A stretch of DNA of 64,000 nucleotides, taken from Ensifer adhaerens. Lineage in GTDB: Bacteria > Pseudomonadota > Alphaproteobacteria > Rhizobiales > Rhizobiaceae. Positions 16,510-24,513 of this stretch are shown here, piece after piece (within the stretch, counting starts at the first letter, position 1; each line of letters starts with the position of its first letter). The translations under genes were made by a program, and so were the position numbers. Where the stretch lies: NCBI RefSeq assembly GCF_001270265.1, contig NZ_LGAP01000004.1:124001-188000 (forward strand), in the 5' to 3' direction. Below the pieces are notes generated by a model. It searched no databases and was not told the DNA's origin. It saw nothing but the letters and a program-made list of their open reading frames with translations.

Positions 16510-16689
16510 CCAGCCGCGCTGTGTCCACGGCGCGAAAAACCGCTTCAGTAAGAATGAGAAACGAGTCTCTCACGACGCAGACGCGCCGTGACTGGCAACT
16601 GTGACAGGCACAGGAATGAGGGCTGGATAACCTGGGATGGCACCAATCCGCACAATCCGCTATCAGCGTTGAACAAACGGAAGCAGCGG

Positions 16690-17274
16690 ATGTTCACTCT
16701 CAAGCGCACAGAAACCTCGACGCAGGAAATCAAGAAGAGCCGGTTTCTGGCGATCTGCGCGCCCGTGCCCGACGAGCAGGCGGCAAAGGCCTTCCTCGCG
16801 GCGCATTCGGATCCGACGGCCAATCACAATTGCTGGGCCTGGCGCATCGGTCAGGCCTATCGCTTCAACGACGACGGCGAGCCGAGTGGCACCGCCGGCA
16901 AGCCGATCCTTGCTGCAATCGACGGGCAATCGCTCGATCGCGTCGTCGTCGTGGTCACGCGCTGGTTCGGTGGCATCCTGCTTGGCAGTGGTGGCCTGAT
17001 CCGCGCCTATGGCGGCACTGCGGCGCTCTGCCTGCGCGCGGCCGAGAAGATCGAAATGATCGAGACGGTGCACGCCACCATTGCCTGCGACTTCGCCGAT
17101 CTGGCACTGATCAAGGCCCGTCTTCTTGCCCGTGACGTGACGATCGCCGGCGAAACCTTCACCGACAAGGGGCCGGTGATGACCGTCGACATGCGCAAGG
17201 ACGAGGCGGACGGCATTTTTGCCATGGTCACCGATCTCAGTCGCGGGCGCGCGGTCATTTCGACCGAAGATTGA
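16690..17274 (+). CDS. YigZ/IMPACT family protein
   Basis: 194-residue UPF0029/IMPACT protein. The N-terminal domain (1-110) carries the family hallmarks EIKKSRFLAI, AHSDPTANHNCWAWRIG, FNDDGEPSGTAGKPIL and VVVVTRWFGGILLGSGGLIRAYG. A short C-terminal RNA-binding-like fold (DUF1949) follows. Family members are linked to translation regulation and nucleotide-fold binding, but biochemical function in bacteria is not settled. The start at MFTLKRTE follows AAACGGAAG and matches the usual family N-terminus; the upstream in-frame extension is rejected. It stands alone, without an obvious operon partner. Confidence 0.85.
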   Translation: MFTLKRTETSTQEIKKSRFLAICAPVPDEQAAKAFLAAHSDPTANHNCWAWRIGQAYRFNDDGEPSGTAGKPILAAIDGQSLDRVVVVVTRWFGGILLGSGGLIRAYGGTAALCLRAAEKIEMIETVHATIACDFADLALIKARLLARDVTIAGETFTDKGPVMTVDMRKDEADGIFAMVTDLSRGRAVISTED

Positions 17275-17370
17275 CGACTTCCCTTTGCAGGTCAAATCAT
17301 CATAAAAACGACCGACAAACTGAATAATATTCCATCGGATAACAATATCGATGCCAGGGAGATGATCAGC

Positions 17371-18357
17371 ATGAAAACGAGAATTCTGGGCAAGACAGGC
17401 GCGACGATTTCCGAGGTTGGCTTCGGCGCGTGGCAGATTGGCGGATCCTGGGGCGACGTCAGCGAAACGGACGGCAAGCGCGCGCTGAATGCAGCACTCG
17501 ACAGCGGCGTCACCTTCGTCGACACGGCCGACGTCTATGGCGATGGCCGGTCCGAAAAGATCATCGCCGCCGTCCTGAAGGAGCGCGGCGGCGAAAAACC
17601 ATTCGTCGCCACCAAGGCCGGACGCAGGCTGAACCCGCACGTCGCCGAAGGGTATACTGGCGCCAATATCGAGGCCTTCATCGATCGCAGCCTCAGCAAT
17701 CTTGGCGTCGAAACGCTGGATCTCGTGCAGCTTCACTGCCCGCCGACCGAAGTCTATTACCGCCCGGACCTGTTCGGCGCGCTCGACCAGCTCGTCACCA
17801 AGGGCAAGATCCGCCATTACGGCGTCTCGGTCGAGAAGGTCGAAGAAGCGCTGAAGGCGATCGAATATCCGGGTGTTGCCACCGTGCAGGTCATTTACAA
17901 CATCTTCCGCCAGCGCCCACAGGACCTCTTCTTCGCGGAAGCGAAAAAGAAGAATGTCGGCGTCATCGTGCGCGTGCCGCTCGCCTCCGGGCTGCTGTCG
18001 GGCAAGATCACCCGCGACACGGCATTTGCCGCCGACGACCATCGCAACTTCAACCGCCATGGCGAAGCCTTCGACGTCGGCGAGACCTTCGCAGGTGTGC
18101 CCTTCGAGGCGGCGCTGGAAGCCGTCGAGCAGCTTCGCCCGCTGGTGCCCGCAGGCGTGTCCATGGCGCAGTTCGCGCTGCGCTGGATCCTGGAGCAGGA
18201 AGCCGTCTCCGTCGTCATCCCCGGCGCCCGCAACGAGGCGCAGGCGCAATCCAATGCGGCTGCCAGCGCGCTGTCCGCCATCGACGAAGAAACCAGGGCC
18301 GCCATCGCCGCGCTTTACGAGCGGCTGGTCAAGGTTCATGTTCATCACCGCTGGTAG
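17371..18357 (+). CDS. Aldo/keto reductase
   Basis: 328-residue NADPH-dependent aldo/keto reductase. Catalytic tetrad candidates are Asp and Tyr in FVDTADVYGDGRSE, Lys in FVATKAGRRL and His in LVQLHCPP. The C-terminal cofactor loop VVIPGARNEAQAQSN is typical of the YajO/Tas-like branch. Substrate is unknown. The start is at ATG 17371, which has AGGGAG 9 nt upstream; the ATG at 17362 is too close to that site. The gap before it is AT-rich and could hold its promoter. Confidence 0.87.
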   Translation: MKTRILGKTGATISEVGFGAWQIGGSWGDVSETDGKRALNAALDSGVTFVDTADVYGDGRSEKIIAAVLKERGGEKPFVATKAGRRLNPHVAEGYTGANIEAFIDRSLSNLGVETLDLVQLHCPPTEVYYRPDLFGALDQLVTKGKIRHYGVSVEKVEEALKAIEYPGVATVQVIYNIFRQRPQDLFFAEAKKKNVGVIVRVPLASGLLSGKITRDTAFAADDHRNFNRHGEAFDVGETFAGVPFEAALEAVEQLRPLVPAGVSMAQFALRWILEQEAVSVVIPGARNEAQAQSNAAASALSAIDEETRAAIAALYERLVKVHVHHRW

Positions 18358-18448
18358 AATGCATCGCCGCTGCCGACAGGCGTGACCAACAGGGGCTGAC
18401 ACGGCCCTGGCGCGGGCACACAGACGCGCCAGGGCGGAAGAAGGGACC

Positions 18449-18883
18449 ATGGCCGACCCTTTCATGCTGCAACGATTTGTCGACGCTCAGGAGCGCGTCT
18501 ATGCGGCAGCGCTCGACGAACTGCGGCGCGGCCGCAAGGAGACCCACTGGATGTGGTTCGTCTTCCCCCAGCTTGCGGGGCTCGGGAATTCGCCAATGGC
18601 CGAGCGCTTCGCCGTTTCCGGGCTCGCCGAAACCAGGGCCTACCTCGCCCATCCAATCCTCGGGCCAAGGCTCATCGACTGCACCGAGACCGTCAACGGG
18701 ATTACGGGGCGTTCGGCACACGAAATCTTCGCAAGCCCTGACGATATGAAGTTCCGCTCGTCGATGACACTGTTTTCGAAGGCGTCAGCTGCAGGCAACG
18801 TCTTTGGGCAAGCGCTCGATCTTTATTTCGCGGGAGAAGAGGATCGGCGGACGCTCGAGCTGCTCGGCCGGTCTCCGTCATGA
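18449..18883 (+). CDS. DUF1810 family protein
   Basis: 144-residue protein matching the DUF1810 family along its whole length: RFVDAQERVYAAALDELRRG, THWMWFVFPQLAGLG, AERFAVSGLAETRAYLAHPILGPRL and DDMKFRSSMTLF. It is cytosolic with no membrane segment. Function is unknown, although distant similarity to ADP-ribosylation-associated folds has been suggested for such small proteins. AGAAGGGACC precedes the ATG. It follows the aldo/keto reductase by 91 nt in the same direction and may share its transcript. Confidence 0.85.
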   Translation: MADPFMLQRFVDAQERVYAAALDELRRGRKETHWMWFVFPQLAGLGNSPMAERFAVSGLAETRAYLAHPILGPRLIDCTETVNGITGRSAHEIFASPDDMKFRSSMTLFSKASAAGNVFGQALDLYFAGEEDRRTLELLGRSPS

Positions 18884-18941
18884 TAGTACTCTGACGCTCG
18901 GTGGCGGCAGGCGCCACTGGCGTTCGGTTTGCGGATCCCGG

Positions 18942-19046
18942 TTACACGCCGTGCGCGGCGCTCACGAGGAAGAACAGGATCACGAAAGCGCAGACGGAAA
19001 GCCCGGCAACGATCACCAGCAGCTCTTTCATCATATAACGATACAT
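18942..19046 (-). CDS. 34-residue single-pass membrane peptide
   Basis: A short frame reading MYRYMMKELLVIVAGLSVCA and ending FFLVSAAHGV. A short basic/acidic N-terminus is followed by one strongly hydrophobic helix of about 22 residues. An AAGGAGG ribosome site lies 6 nt before the ATG, among the strongest in the window, which argues that it is translated. Only tail-to-tail and repeat sequence surrounds it, with no partner gene overlapping. It resembles the many small inner-membrane proteins that bind transporters or kinases. No family can be named. Confidence 0.6.
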   Translation of the reverse strand: MYRYMMKELLVIVAGLSVCAFVILFFLVSAAHGV

Positions 19047-19196
19047 CGGGGCCTCCTTTCCATCAGCCGTACGGCTCCCTTTCATATGGGAATCGGACCG
19101 GCCGTTTTTCAGTCGCAGGCTTCAAAAGATCGTGAGGATGCCCTCCCCTTTTCCGGCCGCCGCAGACGCCTCCGGATCGCTTTCGTCCGCCCCTCA

Positions 19197-19300
19197 TTAC
19201 AGCGCCGACCGCCAGATATGGCGCGCTAAGGACGCTGTAACACTATAAATTTGCTGCATAATACCTTAAATCGATTCCGATTTGAGGAATCATGCAGCAG
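19197..19300. repeat. Intergenic mosaic repeat, copy 4 (both modules, inverted)
   Basis: Opposite orientation to copies 1-3. The second module comes first (19197-19240, TTACAGC/GCTGTAA around a CCAGATATGGCGCGC core), then TGCATAAT ... ATCATGCA with inner AAATCGATTCCGATTT. It lies between the small membrane peptide and the YbaK gene. Confidence 0.82.
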
Positions 19301-19601
19301 CAGCAACGCAAGTCCGCAACCCCTAAGTTATATTATACTAATATATAGATTTGTCACAACCGTTCATACGGCCCACCGAGGCACATCACAGCCGGATGGA
19401 AGGGCGAGCCAGCCCCTGCTTTTTTTGATCCGCGGCACAAGAGAGGCGCCGACGAAAAAACCTCGCAAACATAGCCGGATATTCAATCAACCGAATCGGG
19501 CGCGCGTGCGCTTGTCGCCGCAGGCTCGTCGTTGACTTCGCAGATGATGAGAGGAAAATGTCGCTTTATGCGTCACAACCTAACACAAGGGGCGCCAAAC
19601 G
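19301..19601. other. Gene-free stretch upstream of the YbaK gene
   Basis: About 300 nt with no convincing gene. The notable item is a very AT-rich run at about 19326-19350 (TTATATTATACTAATATATA), unusual for this genome and a possible promoter or bent-DNA site. A ribosome-site-like AAGGGG precedes the YbaK ATG. Confidence 0.5.
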
Positions 19602-20072
19602 ATGACTATCGCAAGGAAACTTCAGGACTATATCGACAGCGAGGGGGTCGCCTACGACACCGTCGACCATCATCGTACAGCAACAACCAGCCAGTCGGCG
19701 CGAGCCGCGCATGTTCCGGGCAGCAGACTGGCCAAGTCCGTGGTCGTACACCACGAAATGGGCTACGTGCTCGCCGTTGTTCCAAGCACGCACCGGATCG
19801 AGCTCTCGACATTGCAGAGTATTATGAACAAGCGCCTTGGCCTCGCCTCCGAGGAGGAGGTCAGCTCGCTTTTCGCCGATTGCGACATTGGCGCGGTGCC
19901 GCCGATCGGATCGGCCTACGATGTGCCGATGATCCTCGACGAAAGCCTCGGCGACGCCAGCGACGTCTATTTCGAAGGCGGCGACCACAAAACACTGGTG
20001 CATGTCACCGGACCTAACTTTCGCAGCCTGATGAAGGATGCGCAGGTCGCTCGCTTCAGCCACCTACCGTAG
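19602..20072 (+). CDS. YbaK/EbsC-type aminoacyl-tRNA deacylase
   Basis: 156-residue YbaK/ProX-like domain protein that likely hydrolyses mischarged aminoacyl-tRNA in trans. Visible family signatures are the N-terminal YDTVDHHRTATTSQSARAAHVP, the conserved Lys in LAKSVVVHH, VVPSTHRIEL and the C-terminal GGDHKTLVHVTGPNFRSLM. It is a stand-alone editing domain without a synthetase. Which tRNA it edits cannot be told from sequence. No operon partner is nearby; a tRNA-Arg gene lies 213 nt downstream on the other strand. The gap between them holds no recognised feature. Confidence 0.82.
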   Translation: MTIARKLQDYIDSEGVAYDTVDHHRTATTSQSARAAHVPGSRLAKSVVVHHEMGYVLAVVPSTHRIELSTLQSIMNKRLGLASEEEVSSLFADCDIGAVPPIGSAYDVPMILDESLGDASDVYFEGGDHKTLVHVTGPNFRSLMKDAQVARFSHLP

Positions 20073-20285
20073 ATGCCACGATCCTGCGTCGTGCGCCTCG
20101 CAGCGGCCGACGTGGAGTTGGTGCCTGCGGGGGCCAGAGAGCGCGCTGGAAGCCACCTTTCACTCTGCGATCTTTAAGTTCGCGGAGGACTGAAAGACTG
20201 GCACAGAAGAATGCACCAAAGACATAGATGGAGAACGCCTAGGAAATGCTGGGGAACGTGCCTTCAGCTAAGGCTTTGAAATTGT

Positions 20286-20362
20286 TGGCGCACCCGAAGA
20301 GATTCGAACTCCTGACCCCCAGATTCGTAGTCTGGTGCTCTATCCAGCTGAGCTACGGGTGC
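20286..20362 (-). tRNA. tRNA-Arg (anticodon ACG)
   Basis: 77 nt including an encoded CCA. Acceptor stem is GCACCCG/CGGGTGC, anticodon stem CCAGA/TCTGG with loop CTACGAA (anticodon ACG, expected to be edited to ICG and read CGN arginine codons), and T-loop TTCGAAT. Discriminator is G. All four arms fold. No integrated element abuts its 3' end, though tRNA-Arg genes are common attachment sites. Confidence 0.97.
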
Positions 20363-20523
20363 TTGCCTGAAGCGGTCGAACCGCTTGCGTGAGCGGTTCT
20401 CTAAAGGGTCCTTTCGGGGATTGCAAGCGCCGCTCCGCAAAAAATTTCATTTTTACGACGGCGAGGTCTGAAACTGTGGAACGGCCAAGTGAAATCGGCG
20501 CGCGATATCGCCCGCAAACCCCT

Positions 20524-22005
20524 TCAATGGCGGGCTTTGGAGCGAAATGCATCGAGCGGCACCGGACGATCCGGTAATTCGATGCGAAAAAGCGTTCCGG
20601 GCGTCGGCTTTTCCACAAGCGCGATGGTGCCGCCATGGGCGAGCACCAATTCGCGGGCAATCGCCAGCCCAAGACCGGTACCACCGGAACGCGCCGAGCC
20701 GCGGAAGGCGGCAAAAAGGTTCTCGCGCGCCTTTGGCGGCATACCTGGGCCGGTATCGTCGACGGAAATGGTGACGACGCTGCCCATGCGCATCGCCGAA
20801 ACGCTGACGACGCGTGGCCGGCCATCCCCGGCCTCGTGATTCGTCAGTGCCTGAACGGCGTTGCGGCAGATATTGTGCACCACCCGGAACAATTGCTCGC
20901 TGTCGGCATCGACCTCGAGGTCGTCCTGCACCTGAATCTGGAATTCGATTCCCGACTGCGGATCGATCGAAAGCAGCTCGGCGACATCGGAGACCAGCGG
21001 CTTCAAGGCGACGAAACGGCGATGCGGCTCGGCCTCGGTCGTACGGCCGTAGGAGAGAACCTCGCGGGTATAGCCGACGGCCCGGTCGATCGCCCGCAGC
21101 AGCGTCGGCGCGAAGCGCTTGACGACGGGATCATCAACATCGGCGAGACGATCGGAGATCAGTTGCGCCGACGACAGGATGTTGCGCATGTCGTGATTGA
21201 TCTTCGACACCGCCAGACCAAGCTCGGCGAGGCTTTTCTGCTGTTTCAACGTCTTTTGCAGTTCGCGCTGCATGCTGGCCAGATGCTGGCCGGCAACAGC
21301 CAGTTCGTCACGCCCCTCCGGCGGAACGAGCACGCGCGCCGGATTGGAGGGATCGTTTGAGAATTCCTGCATGCTCGCGGTCATCCGCCGGATCGGCACG
21401 ATCAGCATCCGGTTGATGGCAAGGAAGATCAGGGTCGCGGTAATCAGCGAGATGATGATCGACAGGAAGAACACGTTGCGGGAATAGACGAGCATCGCCT
21501 TGTACAGGCTGGCATCTGCCATGACCAGCTCGATCACCGCGTCGCTTTCACCGAGCGGTCCGTAGACGCGCACCACCCGGTTGCCACCGAACAGCAGCGT
21601 ATCGAACGCATCGCGGATCGCCGCAAAGGCAGTGAAATTGGCCGTGTCGTATTCGCCGTCGATCTCGGACGGCATGTCGGCGGCGGCGATCATCCGCGAG
21701 GCATCCTTGCGGCGAATGACGATCGCCTTGGTGCCCGTCGCCATCAGCGTGTCATCCTGCACGTTGCGCGGCAGCTCGACATTCTGCAGGCCGTCGACGA
21801 CGACGGCAGCGGCAGCGACGGTGTTCAACCGATCCTGCAGCCAGCGGATGCGCATGTTGGCAACCGAGGGCACGAAGATAAGCACTTCGGCCAGCATGAC
21901 GAAAACGATCGTCAAAAGCAGCAGCTTGCCCGAAAGCCCGCGGAAGAAGCCCGCTGCGGCTCGCGGCGCTTCACTCACCGTCGTCGGCTGCGCCTCTTCG
22001 CTCAT
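20524..22005 (-). CDS. Membrane-bound sensor histidine kinase
   Basis: 493 residues: TM1 about 26-47, a periplasmic sensor (about 48-175), TM2 about 177-197, HAMP (about 198-250), then a kinase core with the H-box SKINHDMRN (phospho-acceptor His271), N-box HNICRNAVQAL (about 377-386), G1 DDTGPGMP (416-423) and G2 GGTGLGLA (441-448). The HDMRN H-box is typical of HisKA kinases of the alphaproteobacterial HWE-unrelated type. No response regulator gene is adjacent, so it is an orphan kinase. The start MSEEAQ lies 22 nt after the flavoprotein stop; the longer frame runs into that gene. Signal and partner are unknown. Confidence 0.85.
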   Translation of the reverse strand: MSEEAQPTTVSEAPRAAAGFFRGLSGKLLLLTIVFVMLAEVLIFVPSVANMRIRWLQDRLNTVAAAAVVVDGLQNVELPRNVQDDTLMATGTKAIVIRRKDASRMIAAADMPSEIDGEYDTANFTAFAAIRDAFDTLLFGGNRVVRVYGPLGESDAVIELVMADASLYKAMLVYSRNVFFLSIIISLITATLIFLAINRMLIVPIRRMTASMQEFSNDPSNPARVLVPPEGRDELAVAGQHLASMQRELQKTLKQQKSLAELGLAVSKINHDMRNILSSAQLISDRLADVDDPVVKRFAPTLLRAIDRAVGYTREVLSYGRTTEAEPHRRFVALKPLVSDVAELLSIDPQSGIEFQIQVQDDLEVDADSEQLFRVVHNICRNAVQALTNHEAGDGRPRVVSVSAMRMGSVVTISVDDTGPGMPPKARENLFAAFRGSARSGGTGLGLAIARELVLAHGGTIALVEKPTPGTLFRIELPDRPVPLDAFRSKARH

Positions 22006-22027
22006 CGTCCCGAAAATTCCCTGTCCG

Positions 22028-23452
22028 TCAGCCGAAATACCGCAAGGCCCTGATGGCGGACCGTACGACGGCAGTCTTCGCCAGGGGCGCATAATAGGAG
22101 ATGACCGCCTGTTTTCCAATCTCGGAAAGCGTCGGATAGGGTGCGACATAGCCGCGAACCTGCTTGAGCGTCATGCCGTTGGCGACCGCAAGCGACCACA
22201 TGTTGATCAGCTCCCCCGCGCTGGCGGCGGCAATGCCGACACCGAGGATGCGTCCGCGGCGGCCGACGACGATCTTGATCAGGCCCGCCTCGACGCCGTC
22301 GGTGCGGGCGCGATCGCTCGTGGCAAGGTCGGTCCTGACGATGTCGACGGCGCCGAATTTTTGCCGCGCCTCGGCCTCGCTCAATCCGACCTCGGCGATT
22401 TCCGGATCGGTATAGGTGACCCTCGGCACGATCACCCTGTTTTCGCGCGCCGGCAATCGAAACAGCACCTGCTGCAGCACCAGCCGTGCATGGTAGCTCG
22501 CCACATGGGTGAACTGCAGCCCGCCGGCAGCATCACCGATCGCGTAGACCCGGCGATTGCTGGTCCTGAGATCCGGCCCGACCTCGATGCCTTTGTCGCT
22601 GTGGTCCACACCGGCCGCAGCAAGGCCGAGAGATGCATGGTTCGGACGACGGCCTGCTGCAATCAGGAGGTCGCTTCCTTCGACCAGGAAAGTGCCACTT
22701 CCGTTTTCGCACCGGAGAATGATCCGGCTACCGACGTGTTCGGCCGCCAGGATCGTCGTTGCCTCGTGCAGGACCACGCCCTCGTGCCGAAGCGCGGCAA
22801 TCGCGATCGAGGCCAGCTCCGGATCAGCATTTAAAAGCGCCTGCCGGCTTTCGATGACGGTGACGTCGGCACCGAGCCGGCGATAGGCCTGTGCCATCTC
22901 GATGCCGATCGGTCCCGCACCGACAATGACCAAATGGGCCGGAAGCCGGGTCAGATCGAACAGGGTCTCGTTGGTCAGGAACGGCACGGTTTCCAGGCCC
23001 GGAATGGGAGGGACGGCAGGCGAGGAGCCGGTGGCGATGACGAAACGCCGGGCCCGGATGAGGTGATCGCCGGCAGCAACGGTGTTCTCATCGACGAACC
23101 GGGCGGAGGATTGCAGCACCTCGACGCCGAGGTCGGTAAAGCGCTCGACGCTATCGTGCGGCGCGATGCCGGCAATGACCGCCTGGATACGGGCATGAAG
23201 GCGCTTGTAGTCGACGACGGGCTCGCTTGCGGTCAGGCCGAACCCACCCGCCATGCGGATCGCCTGCGCGTGCCTGGCGGCGGCGATCAGCGTCTTCGAC
23301 GGCACGCATCCATGGTTCAGGCAATCGCCGCCCATCAGCCCGCGCTCGATCAAAACCACGGGAACGCCGAAGGCAGCGGCGCCCGCCGCCACGGAAAGTC
23401 CGGCGGCACCGCCACCGATCACGCAGATATCTGGATTGATGACCTTCGCCAC
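22028..23452 (-). CDS. FAD-dependent pyridine nucleotide-disulfide oxidoreductase (MerA-like)
   Basis: 474 residues. N-terminal FAD motif ICVIGGGAAGLS, redox-active disulfide GGDCLNHGCVPSK, NAD(P) motif IVGAGPIGIEMAQ, second FAD motif VYAIGDAAGG and a dimerisation domain at the C-terminus. The C-terminal active-site region reads APYPTLSE, with Tyr where lipoamide dehydrogenase has its catalytic His (HxHPT), as in mercuric reductase-like proteins. No N-terminal heavy-metal domain or vicinal C-terminal cysteines are seen, so mercury reduction is not supported. Start is a GTG with GGGGCAGG upstream, 17 nt after the TVP38 stop. Pairing with TVP38 is common, yet the substrate is unknown. Confidence 0.83.
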   Translation of the reverse strand: MAKVINPDICVIGGGAAGLSVAAGAAAFGVPVVLIERGLMGGDCLNHGCVPSKTLIAAARHAQAIRMAGGFGLTASEPVVDYKRLHARIQAVIAGIAPHDSVERFTDLGVEVLQSSARFVDENTVAAGDHLIRARRFVIATGSSPAVPPIPGLETVPFLTNETLFDLTRLPAHLVIVGAGPIGIEMAQAYRRLGADVTVIESRQALLNADPELASIAIAALRHEGVVLHEATTILAAEHVGSRIILRCENGSGTFLVEGSDLLIAAGRRPNHASLGLAAAGVDHSDKGIEVGPDLRTSNRRVYAIGDAAGGLQFTHVASYHARLVLQQVLFRLPARENRVIVPRVTYTDPEIAEVGLSEAEARQKFGAVDIVRTDLATSDRARTDGVEAGLIKIVVGRRGRILGVGIAAASAGELINMWSLAVANGMTLKQVRGYVAPYPTLSEIGKQAVISYYAPLAKTAVVRSAIRALRYFG

Positions 23453-23468
23453 GCCTGCCCCACGCCCG

Positions 23469-24269
23469 TCAAACAGCCTTGCGGCGCGACCATACTCGCT
23501 TGAAGACGAGTGGCAATGCCGCAATGAGCGCAAGTGCCACAAGCGCCAAAGTCAACTTCGGCGTGGCGAAATCCGAGAATGACAGTTCGCGACCGGCAGC
23601 GGTCGAGCGGGCAATCACCTCGTCGAGCCCGCCGCCGAGCCAGGCATAGGCGAAGGTGGCGGGAATGATGCCGATCAAGGTTGCCATCGCGAACGTCCTC
23701 AACCTCACCTCGAAAAAAGCCGGCGCGATGTTGACGATGAAGAAGGGAAAGATCGGTGCCAGCCGCAGGACGAGAAGGTAGACAAACGCATTGCGGCAGA
23801 ACCCATCGGCAAAACGCGCGAGAAAGGGCCCGGCGCGCCGCCGCAAGAGATCACCGAACATGGTGCGAGCCGCCAGAAACAACAGGCACGAGCCGAGCGT
23901 AGCTGCAGCAACGACGAGAAAACCGCCGCCGGCGCACCCGAAGAGAAAGCCGGCAAAGATCGTCAGAACCGAGGCAGCCGGGATCGAGAAGACCACCACC
24001 GCGACATAGACGAGGAAAAACAGACCGGCCGCCTGAAGCGGATAGGCTTCGACATAGAGGCGCAACGCCTCGCGGTGATGGACGAGTGCGTTCAGCGACA
24101 GATAATGCTGAAGACCGAAGGCGTAGGCGGCAAACCCGCCGGCGACAAGAAGGGCAACCAGCACCAGGCGCCACGCGATCTTGCCGCGGTCTTCGGGCGA
24201 GCCCCCGTCAAGCGCCTGCGGCGGCGTTGGGCGGGCATCCCCGGCTCTGTTGATGGCGCTTCGGTGCAT
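23469..24269 (-). CDS. TVP38/TMEM64 (DedA-like) membrane protein
   Basis: 266-residue polytopic protein. After a 30-residue cytoplasmic N-terminus come about six hydrophobic segments, including the SNARE-associated/VTT domain with the re-entrant signature FAGFLFGCAGGGFLVVAAATLGSCLLFLAAR and RLAPIFPFFIVN. VTT-domain proteins are proposed lipid scramblases or flippases. The downstream flavoprotein gene starts 17 nt after its stop, so the two form a transcription unit; a membrane redox or detoxification role is inferred from this frequent pairing. The start MHRSAIN is the first ATG giving a typical short N-terminus. Confidence 0.83.
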   Translation of the reverse strand: MHRSAINRAGDARPTPPQALDGGSPEDRGKIAWRLVLVALLVAGGFAAYAFGLQHYLSLNALVHHREALRLYVEAYPLQAAGLFFLVYVAVVVFSIPAASVLTIFAGFLFGCAGGGFLVVAAATLGSCLLFLAARTMFGDLLRRRAGPFLARFADGFCRNAFVYLLVLRLAPIFPFFIVNIAPAFFEVRLRTFAMATLIGIIPATFAYAWLGGGLDEVIARSTAAGRELSFSDFATPKLTLALVALALIAALPLVFKRVWSRRKAV

Positions 24270-24445
24270 GTGATTTCGTTTCTTGGAAAAGTCTGTCCTT
24301 GCAGTATCGGGAATCCATACCGGGGACCAATAACGAATGGTCGCGTCGCAAAACGTCAGCGTGAACAGGCCGACAAGACAACTCACGTTGCCGTGACACG
24401 AGAGCCGCGGCGGCAGCACTCCTACCTCGATCGCAGTTTATCCAC

Positions 24446-24484
24446 GGAAAACGCCCGCGGAGACGTCAGTCGTCCGCGGGCGTC
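24446..24484 (-). terminator. Intrinsic terminator of the chemoreceptor gene
   Basis: On the minus strand, an 11-bp stem ACGCCCGCGGA/TCCGCGGGCGT is followed by TTTTCC, beginning about 30 nt after the stop codon of the chemoreceptor gene. Confidence 0.8.
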
Positions 24485-24513
24485 AATGGGTGCGATCCGT
24501 CAAACCGGTCGGA

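Noticed and set aside
20286-20362. tRNA-Arg as an attachment site of an integrated element
   Set aside because: No integrase, no direct repeat of the tRNA 3' end and no composition change nearby.
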